Positions 35,528 through 45,224 are shown, counted from the first letter of the stretch. The stretch is DNA of 64,000 nt from Cellulomonas denverensis (GCF_012396125.1 NZ_JAAXOX010000004.1:310001-374000), one strand, 5' to 3'. Made by a program: numbers and translations. The notes: generated by a model not told the origin, from the sequence alone.

Positions 35528-36574
35528 ATGACGACGATGGTCTCCCTGCAGGACGTGACGAAGGTGTTCGCCGCGTCCTCATCCAAGGCCGAACCGGTCC
35601 GCGCGGTGGACGGGGTCACCCTCGACATCGAGCGGGGCGAGGTCTTCGGCGTGATCGGCTGGTCGGGTGCGGGCAAGAGCACCCTGGTCCGGCTGATCAA
35701 CGCGCTGGAACGGCCGACCTCCGGGCGGGTGGTGGTCGACGGCGTCGACCTGACCGAGCTGTCCGAGCGCGGGCTGCGACCGGCGCGGGCCGGGATCGGC
35801 TTCATCTTCCAGCAGTTCAATCTGCTGCGGTCGCGCACGGTCGCCGGGAACATCGCCTACCCGCTGAAGGTCGCCGGCTGGCCGAAGGAGAAGCGGGCCG
35901 CCCGGGTGGCCGAGCTGCTGGAGTTCGTCGGGCTGTCGGACAAGGCGCGGCAGTACCCGGACCAGCTCTCCGGCGGGCAGAAGCAGCGGGTCGGCATCGC
36001 CCGGGCGCTGGCGACCAACCCGGCGCTGCTGCTGGCCGACGAGGCGACCAGTGCGCTGGACCCGGAGACCACCAAGGACGTCCTGGACCTGCTGCGCCGG
36101 GTGAACCAGGAGCTCGGGGTGACCATCGTCGTGATCACGCACGAGATGTCGGTCGTCGCCTACCTCTGTCACCGGGTCGCGGTGATGGAGCACGGCCGGG
36201 TGGTGGAGGAAGGGCCGGTCTACGACGTCTTCGCCCGGCCGGAGCAGGCGATCACCCGCCGGTTCATCGGCTCCGCACTGCATGACCGGCCGCGGCCGGA
36301 CGTGATCGCCCGGCTCCGGGAGCGGCACCCGGGCCGGATCGTCACCGTGGCGATCCGGGAGGCCGAGGGCGACCCGGGCATCTCGCTGACCGAACGCCTG
36401 CGCGCGCACGGGGTGGACGGTGCGGTGGTCTACGGCGGGATCACCGAGGTCGGGTCGCGGCCGCTCGGGTCGCTCACCTTCGCGCTCACCGGTGACCAGG
36501 GGCGGATCGACGCCCTGCTGGCCGACCTGCGCACGCACACCGAGGTCGTCGAGCACACGGAGGTGACGGCATGA
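35528..36574 (+). CDS. metN: Methionine ABC transporter ATP-binding protein
   Basis: The 348-residue ATPase has Walker A GWSGAGKST, Q-loop FQQFNLL, signature LSGGQKQRVGIARAL, Walker B LLADEATSALD and the H-loop ITHE. After the ATPase (about 1-245) comes a C-terminal NIL domain (about 270-345), the methionine-binding regulatory domain that gives transinhibition in MetN. It starts five bases after metQ and overlaps metI by four. Confidence 0.95.
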   Translation: MTTMVSLQDVTKVFAASSSKAEPVRAVDGVTLDIERGEVFGVIGWSGAGKSTLVRLINALERPTSGRVVVDGVDLTELSERGLRPARAGIGFIFQQFNLLRSRTVAGNIAYPLKVAGWPKEKRAARVAELLEFVGLSDKARQYPDQLSGGQKQRVGIARALATNPALLLADEATSALDPETTKDVLDLLRRVNQELGVTIVVITHEMSVVAYLCHRVAVMEHGRVVEEGPVYDVFARPEQAITRRFIGSALHDRPRPDVIARLRERHPGRIVTVAIREAEGDPGISLTERLRAHGVDGAVVYGGITEVGSRPLGSLTFALTGDQGRIDALLADLRTHTEVVEHTEVTA

Positions 36575-37224
36575 CCGCCGATCTGTGGCCGGTGCTCTGG
36601 ACCGCCGTCGGCCAGACCCTGCAAATGGCGGGGGCCGCGCTGGGGATCGGCGGGCTGGCCGGCCTGCTGCTCGGCGTCGCGCTGTACGTGACCCGGCCGG
36701 GCAACCTGCTGTCCAACCGCCCGGTGTTCTACGTGCTGAACGTGCTGGTGAACATCGTCCGGCCGATCCCGTTCATCATCTTCATCACCGCGATCCAGCC
36801 GCTGACCCTGGCGATCACCGGGGTATCGATCGGGATCGGGGCGGCCATCCCGGCGCTGGCGATCATGACCACCTTCGGCACCAGCCGGATCGTGGAGCAG
36901 AACCTGGTCGCGATGGACCCGGGCGTGATCGAGGCGGCCCGGGCGATGGGCGCCGGCCCGCTGCGGATCATCGCGACCGTGATCGTGCCGGAGACCCTGG
37001 GGCCGCTGATCCTGGGCTACACCTTCCTGTTCGTCGCGATCATCGACATGACCGCGATGGCCGGGGCGATCAGCGCCGGCGGTCTGGGCGACTTCGCGCT
37101 GGTGTACGGCTACCAGCGCTACCAGCCGGCCGTGACCTGGACCGCGGTCGCGGTGATCGTGGTGCTGGTGCAGGTGGCGCAGTTCGCGGGCAACTGGCTG
37201 GCCCGGCGCGTGCTGCGCCGGTGA
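36571..37224 (+). CDS. metI: Methionine ABC transporter permease
   Basis: The 217-residue protein has five hydrophobic segments and the MetI pattern NIVRPIPFIIFITAIQPLT, with the coupling helix EAARAMGAGPLRII and AMAGAISAGGLGDFALVYGYQRY near the C-terminus. It forms the channel with MetN. The ATG overlaps the metN stop. The operon ends here; the next gene converges 12 bases away. Confidence 0.94.
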   Translation: MTADLWPVLWTAVGQTLQMAGAALGIGGLAGLLLGVALYVTRPGNLLSNRPVFYVLNVLVNIVRPIPFIIFITAIQPLTLAITGVSIGIGAAIPALAIMTTFGTSRIVEQNLVAMDPGVIEAARAMGAGPLRIIATVIVPETLGPLILGYTFLFVAIIDMTAMAGAISAGGLGDFALVYGYQRYQPAVTWTAVAVIVVLVQVAQFAGNWLARRVLRR

Positions 37225-37236
37225 CCGGCCGGAGGG

Positions 37237-38613
37237 TCAGAGCTTCTTGCCCGGGTTGAGGATGCCCAGCGGGTCCAGCACGTCCTTGATCCCGCGCTGG
37301 ATGTCCAGCACCCGGGCGCTGAGTTCGCCGGGCAGTGCCCCGCGCTTCTCCACCCCGATCCCGTGCTCGCCGGTCACCGTGCCGCCGAGCTCGACCGCCA
37401 GGCCCAGGATCCGGTCGTGCGCCTCGTGCGCGGCGGCCACCTGGGCCTGGTCGGCGGGGTCGTAGGCGATCACCGGGTGCAGGTTGCCGTCGCCGACGTG
37501 CCCGCCGGTGCCGATCGGCAGGCCGGACTGGGCGGCGATGTCGGCGATCCGGTCCAGCAGCTCGGGCAGCCGGGTGCGCGGGACCGCGACGTCCTCGTTG
37601 ATCGAGCCGCCGCGGATCGCCCGCATCGCCGGGTTGAGCGCCCGGCGGGCGCGCATCAGCTGGTGCAGCCGCTCCGGGTCGTGGGCGACGTCCACCGCGA
37701 GCGCCCCGTGCTCCTCGGCGATCCGGCGGTAGGCGGCGACGTCGGCCAGTCCGGCGTCACCGGGGACGTCGGTGATCGCGATCAGCATCGCCTGCGCGCC
37801 GACCGGCAGGCCGGCCTCCGGGTCGTGGGCGGCCAGCGCGGTCAGCACCACCCCGTCGATGAACTCCAGGGTGGAGGGCCGGTGCGCCCCGGCGATCAGG
37901 GCGTTGGAGGCCTCCAGCGCGGCGGTGATCGAGTCGAAGGTGGCGGCGACCCCACGGTCCGGCCCGGGGGCGGGCAGCAGGCCGAGGGTGGCCTCGGTGA
38001 CCACGCCCAGGGTGCCCTCGGAGCCGATCATCAGTCCGGTCAGGTCCAGACCGGCCACCGCCTTGACCGTGCCGGGCGCGGTCCGGATCACCGTGCCGTC
38101 GGCGAGCACCACCTCCAGCGCCCGGACGAAGTCGCGGGTCACGCCGTACTTCACGCAGCGCATCCCGCCGGCGTTGGTGGCGATGTTCCCGCCGATGGTG
38201 CTGATCGCATAGGACGCCGGGTCCGGCGGGTAGAACAGGCCCTCGGCGGCGACCGCGTCCACCAGGTCCTTGGTGACCACCCCGGGCTGGACCACGGCCA
38301 CCTGGTCGACGTGATCGATCCGGTGGATCGCGGTCATCCGCTCGGTGGACAGCAGGATCGCCCCGGGCACCGCGTTCGCGCCGCCGGCCAGGCCGGACAG
38401 CAGGCCCTGCGGCACCACCGGCACCCGGTGCGCGTGCGCGATCCGGAGCACGGCGGAGACCTCGGCGGTGCCGGCGGGCAGCACCAGGGCCAGGGGGTCG
38501 CCGCTGGGCGGGGTGGCCGAACCGTCCTGGGCGCGGGCGGTCAGGCGGTCGGGGTCGGTGACGACGGCGTCGGCGGGCAGCGCTGCCCGCAGGTCGTCGA
38601 GGGCGGTGCTCAT
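37237..38613 (-). CDS. FAD-linked oxidase, GlcD/D-lactate dehydrogenase type
   Basis: The 458-residue protein has a PCMH-type FAD-binding domain (LALVLPAGTAEVSAVLRIAHAHRVPVVPQG, GGNIATNAGGMRCVKYG, IGSEGTLGVVTEATL) and the C-terminal cap ending GGTVTGEHGIGVEKRGAL..NPGKKL. It oxidises a 2-hydroxyacid, most likely D-lactate or glycolate, with FAD. The start ATG at 38613 overlaps the stop of the FMN-dependent oxidase gene (TGATG), so both are made together. No Fe-S partner (GlcF) is present. Confidence 0.9.
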   Translation of the reverse strand: MSTALDDLRAALPADAVVTDPDRLTARAQDGSATPPSGDPLALVLPAGTAEVSAVLRIAHAHRVPVVPQGLLSGLAGGANAVPGAILLSTERMTAIHRIDHVDQVAVVQPGVVTKDLVDAVAAEGLFYPPDPASYAISTIGGNIATNAGGMRCVKYGVTRDFVRALEVVLADGTVIRTAPGTVKAVAGLDLTGLMIGSEGTLGVVTEATLGLLPAPGPDRGVAATFDSITAALEASNALIAGAHRPSTLEFIDGVVLTALAAHDPEAGLPVGAQAMLIAITDVPGDAGLADVAAYRRIAEEHGALAVDVAHDPERLHQLMRARRALNPAMRAIRGGSINEDVAVPRTRLPELLDRIADIAAQSGLPIGTGGHVGDGNLHPVIAYDPADQAQVAAAHEAHDRILGLAVELGGTVTGEHGIGVEKRGALPGELSARVLDIQRGIKDVLDPLGILNPGKKL

Positions 38614-39821
38614 CAGGGCAGTCTCACATGGTCGGGGGTCAACTGGTCCACGGACCGCACGCCCAGCAGGCGCAGCGTCCGTGCTATCTCGGTGGTGAGG
38701 ATCTGGCCGGCCCGGTTCACGCCGCGCTCGCCGCCGGCCATCAGGCCGTACAGGTAGGCCCGGCCGAGCATCACGGCCTTGGCGCCCAGGGCGAGTGCGG
38801 CGACGATGTCCGCCCCGGAGCCGAAGCCGGTGTCGACGTAGACCTCGGCCCGGTCGCCGACCGCGGCGACCGTCTCCGGCACCAGGGTGAGCGGCACCGG
38901 CGCCCGGTCCAGCTGGCGGCCGCCGTGGTTGGACAGCACGACGGCGTCCGCCCCGGCACCGACCACCCGCTCGGCGTCGGCCACGGTCTGCACGCCCTTG
39001 ACCACCAGCGGCCCGTCCCAGTGCGCGCGGACCCAGGCCAGGTCGTCCAGCTCGACCGTGGGGTCGAACATGTGCGACGCCAGTTCCTCGATGGTGCCCT
39101 GCCAGGAGTCCAGGGTGGCGAACCGCAGCGGCTCGGTGGTGAGGAAGTTCAGCCACCAGCTCGGGTGCAGCGCGCCGTCCAGGATCGTCCGGGCGGTCAG
39201 GGTCGGCGGGATGGAGAAGCCGTTGCGGTTGTCCCGCAGCCGCGCCCCGCCGACCGGCACGTCGACCGTGATCACCAGCGCCTCGTACCCGGCGGCGCGG
39301 GCCCGGTCCATCAGCTCCTCGGCGGCGGCACGGTCCTTCCACACGTACAGGCCGAACCAGTTCCGGCCCTCCGGTGCGGCGGCGGCCAGGTCCTCGATCG
39401 AGGTGGTGCCCATGGTGGACAGCGTGTACGGGACACCGGTGCGGGCGGCGGAGCGGGCCACGGCGGACTCGCCCTCGTGCTGCATCATCCGGGTGAAGCC
39501 GGTGGGCGCGTAGAGGAACGGCGCCTGCGCCCGGCGGCCGAGCAGGTCGGTGCCGAGGTCGACGGTGCCGACGTCCCGCAGCACGCTGGGCCGGAACTCC
39601 ACGTCCCGCAGCACCCGGCGGGCCCGGCGGATCGAGATCTCGGCCTCCGCCGCGCCGTCCACGTAGTCGAAGATCGAGCGCGGCGTGCGCCCCCGGGCGA
39701 TCCGGCGCAGGTCGCCGATCGTGTACGCGCGGGACAGCCGCCGGGCCACCGGGTCGAGTTCCACCGGCCGCATCCGCAGCAGCGGCCTGAGCTCCAACCA
39801 GGTCTGCAACCGACGCGACAC
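38613..39821 (-). CDS. FMN-dependent alpha-hydroxyacid oxidase/dehydrogenase
   Basis: The protein has 402 residues from the GTG at 39821, with GGAGGT eight to thirteen bases upstream. It is a TIM-barrel FMN enzyme: PRSIFDYVDGAAEAE, APTGFTRMMQHEGE, LSTMGTTSIEDLA, VVKGVQTVADAERVV, and the catalytic block SNHGGRQLDRAP with His and Arg, then DTGFGSGADIVAALALGAKAVMLGRAYLYGL. The long insertion suggests a membrane-associated L-lactate dehydrogenase (LldD-like) rather than a soluble oxidase. With the GlcD-type gene it would let the cell use both lactate enantiomers; that pairing is inference. Confidence 0.9.
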   Translation of the reverse strand: MSRRLQTWLELRPLLRMRPVELDPVARRLSRAYTIGDLRRIARGRTPRSIFDYVDGAAEAEISIRRARRVLRDVEFRPSVLRDVGTVDLGTDLLGRRAQAPFLYAPTGFTRMMQHEGESAVARSAARTGVPYTLSTMGTTSIEDLAAAAPEGRNWFGLYVWKDRAAAEELMDRARAAGYEALVITVDVPVGGARLRDNRNGFSIPPTLTARTILDGALHPSWWLNFLTTEPLRFATLDSWQGTIEELASHMFDPTVELDDLAWVRAHWDGPLVVKGVQTVADAERVVGAGADAVVLSNHGGRQLDRAPVPLTLVPETVAAVGDRAEVYVDTGFGSGADIVAALALGAKAVMLGRAYLYGLMAGGERGVNRAGQILTTEIARTLRLLGVRSVDQLTPDHVRLP

Positions 39822-39898
39822 CAGGACACCTCCGCGGGAACCGGACGACAGGGTTCCTCGCACCGTAGCGCCGGGTCCGGTTGCCGGACCGGGACGTC

Positions 39899-40837
39899 TC
39901 AGAGGTCGGCCAGCTCCTGTTCCACCCGGGCGGCGGACGGCCGGGCGGTCGGTTCCAGGGCGGTCATCGCGGACAGCAGCCCGCGCCACCGCTCCGGCAG
40001 CGCGGCGGGGATCGCCGGCGCGCGCCGGGTGCGGGCATAGGCCTGCTGCACCGGGGTCCCGGTGAACGCCCGCTCGCCGGACAGCGACTCCAGCAGCACC
40101 AGGCCCAGGGCGTAGACGTCCGAGGGCGGCGCGAGCGGGGCACCCATCGCCTGCTCCGGACTCAGGTAGCCGGGGGTGCCGCGGTGGTCGACGGTGCTGG
40201 CCGGGTGGTCCCGGGTGGACCGGGCGATGCCGAAGTCGGCCAGCCGGGCGCTCGGGGCGGTCAGCGGGTCACCGGGGGCGCCGGGCTCGTCCAGGATGCC
40301 GGGCGGCAGCAGGATGTTGGCCGGTTTCACGTCCCGGTGCACCACCCCCGCCTCGTGCACGAAGGCCAGTGCCCCGGCGATGTCGGCGCCGATCCGGGCC
40401 ACCAGCGGTGCGGTCAGCGGGCCCGAGCGCAGGGTCTGGGCCAGGGTCGCGCCGGGCACCAGCTCCAGCACCAGGTAGTGCCGGCCGGCGCCCGGGCCCT
40501 CCTGCACCGCGCCGGCGTCGTAGACCGCGACCAGCGCAGGGTGGCTGAACCGGGCCAGCAGCCGCATCTCCCGCTGCCGGCCGGCGTGGTTCTCCCGGGT
40601 GCCGCGGAACACCTTGAGCGCGACCTCCCGGTCCAGCAGGGTGTCGTGCGCCCGGTGCACGTCGGACATCCCTCCGCTGCCCAGCAGCGGTCCGACCCGG
40701 TAGCGCCCGTCCAGCAGCCCGCCCTCCGGCAGCGGCTCCGGCTGGACCGGCACCACCTGGTCCAACCCGCCGGAGAGCACACGGAGGCCCGCGTCGACCG
40801 TGGCGGTCAAGGGGTCGTGCGGTTGCGCAGCGGTCAC
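39899..40837 (-). CDS. Serine/threonine protein kinase (Hanks type), soluble
   Basis: From the GTG at 40837 (AAGGAGG upstream) the protein has 312 residues. Kinase motifs are complete: glycine loop LLGSGGMSDVHRA, VALKVF, HRDVKPANILL, DFGIA, GTPGYLSPEQ and the DVYALGLVLLESLSG helix. The N-terminal 45 residues are a Pro-rich extension and no membrane helix or PASTA domain follows, so it is cytoplasmic, unlike PknB. An insertion of about 15 residues (DEPGAPGDPLTAP) lies before DFG. Targets unknown; it may act on the neighbouring transporter or oxidases. Confidence 0.9.
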   Translation of the reverse strand: MTAAQPHDPLTATVDAGLRVLSGGLDQVVPVQPEPLPEGGLLDGRYRVGPLLGSGGMSDVHRAHDTLLDREVALKVFRGTRENHAGRQREMRLLARFSHPALVAVYDAGAVQEGPGAGRHYLVLELVPGATLAQTLRSGPLTAPLVARIGADIAGALAFVHEAGVVHRDVKPANILLPPGILDEPGAPGDPLTAPSARLADFGIARSTRDHPASTVDHRGTPGYLSPEQAMGAPLAPPSDVYALGLVLLESLSGERAFTGTPVQQAYARTRRAPAIPAALPERWRGLLSAMTALEPTARPSAARVEQELADL

Positions 40838-40902
40838 CGGTGCCTCCTTCAGGACTGACACCAGCATCCCCGGCTCCGACCGGTCGCGCGCGCGGAAGAG
40901 GG

Positions 40903-42279
40903 TCAGTCCGGCCGGACCTGCGTCTGCGCCAGCACCGAGCGCAGCAGCGGGCGGCTGGTCTCGGTCACCGCCATCACCAGCGCGCAGCCACCGGCCAGGC
41001 AGCCGACCAGCAGCAGCAGCCCGCGCGGGTCGCTCAGCCCGGCCAGGCCGAACAGCGGGGACATCATCACCAGGGCCGCCGCGGCCGACCCGACGCCGAC
41101 CAGCAGCATCGGCACCAGCACCTCCCGGCGCCGCACCCGGTCCAGCAGGTCCACCGGCGTGCCGGCCAGGACCTGCAGCGCGTACTCCCGCCGCCGGTCC
41201 AGCACCGTCGCGGCCTGGCCGATCCCGGCTGCGGCCGCCGCCACCAGGAAGGCAATCACCAGGGTGAGCATCGCGCCGCGCATCAGGTCGCCGGTGAAGG
41301 TCGCCACCGAGGTCGGGTCGCCCTTGACGATCGGTTCGTCCGAGGTGCCCGCGGTCAGCACCGGCACCACCGCGAGCGCCCCGGCGACGAACCCGGCCAG
41401 CCCGAGCCCGCCGACCACCCGCCAGGCAGCGCGCGGGTCGTCCGCCAGTCGCCGGGCCGCCAGCAGCTGGGCCGGCGTGCGTGCCCACCGGGCCTGCAAC
41501 CGGCCGACCAGCCCGAGCGTCCACGGCCCGATCAGGTTCATCGTGGCGAAGCCGATCCCGAGGGTGCCGATCAGCAAGATCATCAGCGCGACCATCGGCA
41601 GCCCGCTGACCATGGTCGCGACCATGAACGACCCCATCGCCGCGACGGTCACCAGCACCCGGATCGCCCGCAGCCCGGGCGGGGTCTGGCGCCGGGCCAC
41701 CCCCAGCGGCGAGACCACCACCCGGCGCAGCGACACCATCCCGCTGATCGCGGCGAGCACCGGCACCCCCAGCACCGCGGCGATCACCACCCAGGGGCCC
41801 ACCCAGAGCTCACCCATGCTCAGCGGTTCACCCATGAACGGGATCCGGCTCCACACCGGCAGCAGGGCCAGGTAGCCCAGCACCCCGGCGAGCGCCCCGA
41901 GCAGGCCCTGCCAGGCGGTCTCCAGCACGGTCAGCACCACGACCTCGCGCGGCGTCACACCGAGCAGGCGCAGGGTGGCCAGCCGGGCGTCCCGCCGGGA
42001 GACGCCCAGCCGTGCTGCCGACCCGGCCAGGGTCACCAGCGGCACCATCAGCAGCACGACCGCCACCCAGGCGAAGATCACGTAGCTGGCCGACAGTTCC
42101 TCCTGGTAGGCGCCGACCGGGTTGCGGTCCCGCGCCATGAAGCCCATCAGCCCGCCGATCACGGACAGGGTCAGCGCCGTGGTCACCGCGAAGGCCGCCA
42201 CCGCCAGCGCCGTGGTCAACCGGTCGTCCCGCCCGCCCGCGCTGCGCAGTCGCGGGGCGAGCGCCAGCACGGCGTTCAT
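40903..42279 (-). CDS. FtsX-like ABC transporter permease
   Basis: The 458-residue protein starts at the ATG at 42279. It has around ten hydrophobic segments arranged as two FtsX/MacB-like repeats (SYVIFAWVAVVLLMVPLVTLAG and RGAMLTLVIAFLVAAAAAGIG, each followed by a short Arg-rich loop such as RRDARLATLRLLGVTP and RRREYALQVLAGTP). Such permeases move peptides, lipids or antibiotics out of the membrane. It overlaps its ATPase by four bases. Confidence 0.85.
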   Translation of the reverse strand: MNAVLALAPRLRSAGGRDDRLTTALAVAAFAVTTALTLSVIGGLMGFMARDRNPVGAYQEELSASYVIFAWVAVVLLMVPLVTLAGSAARLGVSRRDARLATLRLLGVTPREVVVLTVLETAWQGLLGALAGVLGYLALLPVWSRIPFMGEPLSMGELWVGPWVVIAAVLGVPVLAAISGMVSLRRVVVSPLGVARRQTPPGLRAIRVLVTVAAMGSFMVATMVSGLPMVALMILLIGTLGIGFATMNLIGPWTLGLVGRLQARWARTPAQLLAARRLADDPRAAWRVVGGLGLAGFVAGALAVVPVLTAGTSDEPIVKGDPTSVATFTGDLMRGAMLTLVIAFLVAAAAAGIGQAATVLDRRREYALQVLAGTPVDLLDRVRRREVLVPMLLVGVGSAAAALVMMSPLFGLAGLSDPRGLLLLVGCLAGGCALVMAVTETSRPLLRSVLAQTQVRPD

Positions 42280-43013
42280 GCCGCCCGCCGCTCGTCGGCG
42301 ACCACGCGGCCGTCCCGAACCTCGATCCGCCGGTCGCACCAGGCGGCGACCTGCGCGTCATGGGTGACCACCACCAGAGTGGCCCCGGCCAGCCGGCAGG
42401 TGGAGGTGAGTACCCGCATCACGTCGTGACCGGTCGCCTGGTCCAGTGCGCCGGTCGGCTCGTCGGCGAACACCACCTGCGGGCCGGTGATCAGGGCCCG
42501 GGCGACCGCCACCCGCTGCGCCTGCCCGCCGGACAGCTCGCCGGGACGGCGGCCCTCCATCCCGGTCAGGCCGAGTGAGGCCAGCCACTGCGCGGCCAGC
42601 GCCATCGCCTCCTTGCGCGGGGCGCCGTTCAGCATCGGCGCCAGGGCGACGTTCTCCACCGCGGGCAGCTCGGACAGCAGCTGGCCGAACTGGAACACGA
42701 AGCCGAACCGCTGCCGGCGCAGCATCGACCGCTCGCGCTCGTTCATCGCGTGCACGCCCTGGCCCTCCAGCAGCACCGCGCCGCTGTCCGGCACCAGGAT
42801 CCCGGCCAGGCAGTGCAGCAGGGTCGACTTGCCGGAGCCGGAGGGGCCCATCACCGCGATCGACTCGCCCGCGCCGACGTCCAGGTCGACCCCGGCCAGG
42901 GCGACGGTGGGGCCGAACCGCTTGACCAGCCCACGGGCGGACAACCGCGCACCGGGCGGGACGGGAGCAGCGGGTGCCGGCTGCTGCGGCATCGGGGACA
43001 TCGACTGAGTCAT
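42276..43013 (-). CDS. MacB/LolD-type ABC transporter ATP-binding protein
   Basis: The 245-residue ATPase has Walker A GPSGSGKST, Q-loop FQFGQLL, signature LSGGQAQRVAVARAL, Walker B VFADEPTGALD and H-loop VTHD, the LolD/MacB/FtsE pattern. About 25 Pro/Ala-rich residues precede the ATPase core. The ATG at 43013 was chosen; the frame is open further upstream. It pairs with the following permease. Confidence 0.9.
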   Translation of the reverse strand: MTQSMSPMPQQPAPAAPVPPGARLSARGLVKRFGPTVALAGVDLDVGAGESIAVMGPSGSGKSTLLHCLAGILVPDSGAVLLEGQGVHAMNERERSMLRRQRFGFVFQFGQLLSELPAVENVALAPMLNGAPRKEAMALAAQWLASLGLTGMEGRRPGELSGGQAQRVAVARALITGPQVVFADEPTGALDQATGHDVMRVLTSTCRLAGATLVVVTHDAQVAAWCDRRIEVRDGRVVADERRAA

Positions 43014-43176
43014 GTCGTCCAGCGTCGTCGCGGCACCCACCCGGTCGCGTCGCCTCCCGGTCGGGTCGTGGCATGCGACCACGGTCGGACCCGGGGGCGC
43101 GGGATGCCTCCGGGGCAGGACGGGCCGGTCAGCACCACGACGGACCTAGCACCCCGGCCGGACGGCGATCAAGGGC

Positions 43177-43231
43177 TTGCCCGAGTGAATCCCGGCACCT
43201 ATAGTCCGGGATGTGGCATCGTTGCCACATC
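43177..43231 (+). promoter_or_regulatory. Promoter and LacI-type operator 1, before the sugar permease genes
   Basis: TTGCCC (43177-43182) and TATAGT (43200-43205) are 17 bases apart. Directly downstream, ATGTGGCATCGTTGCCACAT (43211-43230) is a near-perfect palindrome with a central CG, the form bound by LacI-family repressors. It would cover the transcription start. Confidence 0.8.
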
Positions 43232-43290
43232 CGGTTCAGAGCGCGACAGCGGGCCCTGACGACCGGCACCGACGGCCAAGGGAGGCCCCG

Positions 43291-44265
43291 ATGACGCAGC
43301 CGAGAGCAGACACCGCTCTGGCCGCCCCCCGCGCCCGATTCCGGCGCAGGCGACGGACCAAGGTGCCGTACAACAAGCGCGAGGCGCTCACCGGCTACTT
43401 GTTCATCTCGCCGTGGATCGTCGGGTTCCTGATCTTCACGGCCGGCGCGATGATCTACAGCCTGGTCATCTCGTTCAGCCACTACAACCTGGCGACCAAC
43501 ACCGCCACGCCGGCCGGGCTGGACAACTACGCGCAGCTGTTCAGCGACCCGCGGGTGGCGACCGCCCTGGGCAACACGCTGTTCTACGCGGTGCTCGCGG
43601 TACCGCTGGAGATCACGGTCGCCCTGTCGCTGGCCGCCCTGCTCAACCAGGCCGGGCGCGGCGCCGGGTTCTTCCGGACCATCTACTACCTGCCGAAGAT
43701 GACCCCGGCGGTGGCCACCGCGGCGGTGTTCTTCCTGCTGCTGAACGGAAACACCGGCGCGATCAACCGGTTCCTGCGGATCTTCGGGATCGAGGGCCCG
43801 CAGTGGCTGGTGGACCCGTCCTGGATCAAACCGTCGATCGTGCTGATGACCCTGTGGGGCGTCTCCGGCACGATGGTGATCTTCCTGGCCGCACTCAAGA
43901 ACGTGCCCAGGGAGTTGTACGAGGTCGCCGAGCTGGACGGGGCCGGGCCGATCCGCCGGTTCCGCAACATCACGCTCCCGATGATCTCCTCCGCGATCTT
44001 CTTCAACGTCATCGTGCTGTCGATCGCAGCGTTCCAGGTGTTCGACCAGGCCTACCTGCTGTTCTGGCGGGACCAGTCGAACTCGTCGCCGGAAGCCTCG
44101 CTGTTCTACGCGATCTACCTGTTCCAGCAGGCGTTCCGGCAGTTCAACTTCGGATTCGCCGCCGCGATGGCCTGGTTGCTGTTCGTGATCATCATGATCA
44201 TCACCGCCATCCAGATGAAGTTCGGCAACCGATTCGTCTACTACGAGGGCGGGGACAAGAACTGA
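43291..44265 (+). CDS. Carbohydrate ABC transporter permease (MalF-like)
   Basis: The 324-residue protein starts at an ATG with GGGAGG upstream. After a basic N-terminus (RARFRRRRRTK) come six membrane helices, beginning TGYLFISPWIVGFLIFTAG, and the EAA coupling loop ELYEVAELDGAGPIRRFRNITLPMI characteristic of sugar permeases. It forms a heterodimer with the next gene product (TGATG overlap). No binding protein or ATPase is encoded beside it; a shared MsiK-type ATPase elsewhere is usual in actinobacteria, but the missing binding protein is unusual. Confidence 0.92.
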   Translation: MTQPRADTALAAPRARFRRRRRTKVPYNKREALTGYLFISPWIVGFLIFTAGAMIYSLVISFSHYNLATNTATPAGLDNYAQLFSDPRVATALGNTLFYAVLAVPLEITVALSLAALLNQAGRGAGFFRTIYYLPKMTPAVATAAVFFLLLNGNTGAINRFLRIFGIEGPQWLVDPSWIKPSIVLMTLWGVSGTMVIFLAALKNVPRELYEVAELDGAGPIRRFRNITLPMISSAIFFNVIVLSIAAFQVFDQAYLLFWRDQSNSSPEASLFYAIYLFQQAFRQFNFGFAAAMAWLLFVIIMIITAIQMKFGNRFVYYEGGDKN

Positions 44266-45224
44266 TGGCTGCCACCACGCCCGTCCGCCCGGTCCCCGGA
44301 CCGCCTCCGGACGACACCCAGCACGGCGAGGGCCCCACCGATCCGGGCAACCGCCGACCGACCCGTCGCCGCTCCGGGGGCACCGGTCGCCGCATCCGCC
44401 GCGGCCTGGTCGTCGCCGCGCTGATCGCGATGTGCTTCGTCTTCCTGTACCCGTTCGCCTGGCTGCTCGCCGCCAGCTTCAAGGGCCGCGGACAGGTCTT
44501 CGACAACTCGCTGTGGCCCAGCACCTTCAACTGGCAGAACTACGTCCAGGTCTGGGACGAGCTCCCGCTCGGCAACTGGATGATCAACAGCGTGTGCATC
44601 GCGACGCTGGCCGCGGTGACGGTCGCGGTGTCCAGCTCGCTGGTCGCCTGGGGCTTCGCGCATTTCCGGTTCCCGGGCCGCGGGCCGCTGTTCGGCCTGG
44701 TGCTCGCGACGATGATGCTGCCCGGCGCGGTCACGATGATCCCGATCTACCTGATCTGGAAGGAGCTCGGGTTCCTCGGCACCTGGGTCCCGCTGTTCGG
44801 CGCCAACCTGTTCGGCTCGGCGTTCTACATCTTCCTGCAGCGGCAGTTCTACCTGGGTCTGCCCCGTGAGCTGTTCGAGGCGGCCCGGATCGACGGGGCC
44901 AACCACTGGCGGATGTACTGGCGGATCGTGTTCCCGCTGTCCCTGCCGTCGTTCATCATCGTGCTGCTGTTCGAGTTCCAGGCCTCCTGGAACAACCTGC
45001 AGTCCGCGCTGATCTACCTGAACGCCGGCGGTCCGGAGGGCTACACCGCTCCACTCGGTATCGCCTATGCCATGACCAAGTACAGCCCGACCGCGGGCGG
45101 GCAGGGCGACTACCAGTTCGTGATGGTGGCATCCCTGCTGGTCACGCTGCCGATGCTGGCGCTGTTCGCCTTCGGCCAGCGGTACTTCATCGAGGGTGTC
45201 GCCACCCAGGGCCGCAAGGGCTGA
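44265..45224 (+). CDS. Carbohydrate ABC transporter permease (MalG-like)
   Basis: The 319-residue protein has a long polar N-terminus rich in Pro and Arg (about 45 residues), then six helices starting VVAALIAMCFVFLYPFAWLLAASFK and the EAA loop ELFEAARIDGANHWRMYWRIVFPLSLP. It is the second channel subunit for import of a mono- or oligosaccharide. Its ATG overlaps the stop of the partner gene by one base. Confidence 0.92.
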   Translation: MAATTPVRPVPGPPPDDTQHGEGPTDPGNRRPTRRRSGGTGRRIRRGLVVAALIAMCFVFLYPFAWLLAASFKGRGQVFDNSLWPSTFNWQNYVQVWDELPLGNWMINSVCIATLAAVTVAVSSSLVAWGFAHFRFPGRGPLFGLVLATMMLPGAVTMIPIYLIWKELGFLGTWVPLFGANLFGSAFYIFLQRQFYLGLPRELFEAARIDGANHWRMYWRIVFPLSLPSFIIVLLFEFQASWNNLQSALIYLNAGGPEGYTAPLGIAYAMTKYSPTAGGQGDYQFVMVASLLVTLPMLALFAFGQRYFIEGVATQGRKG

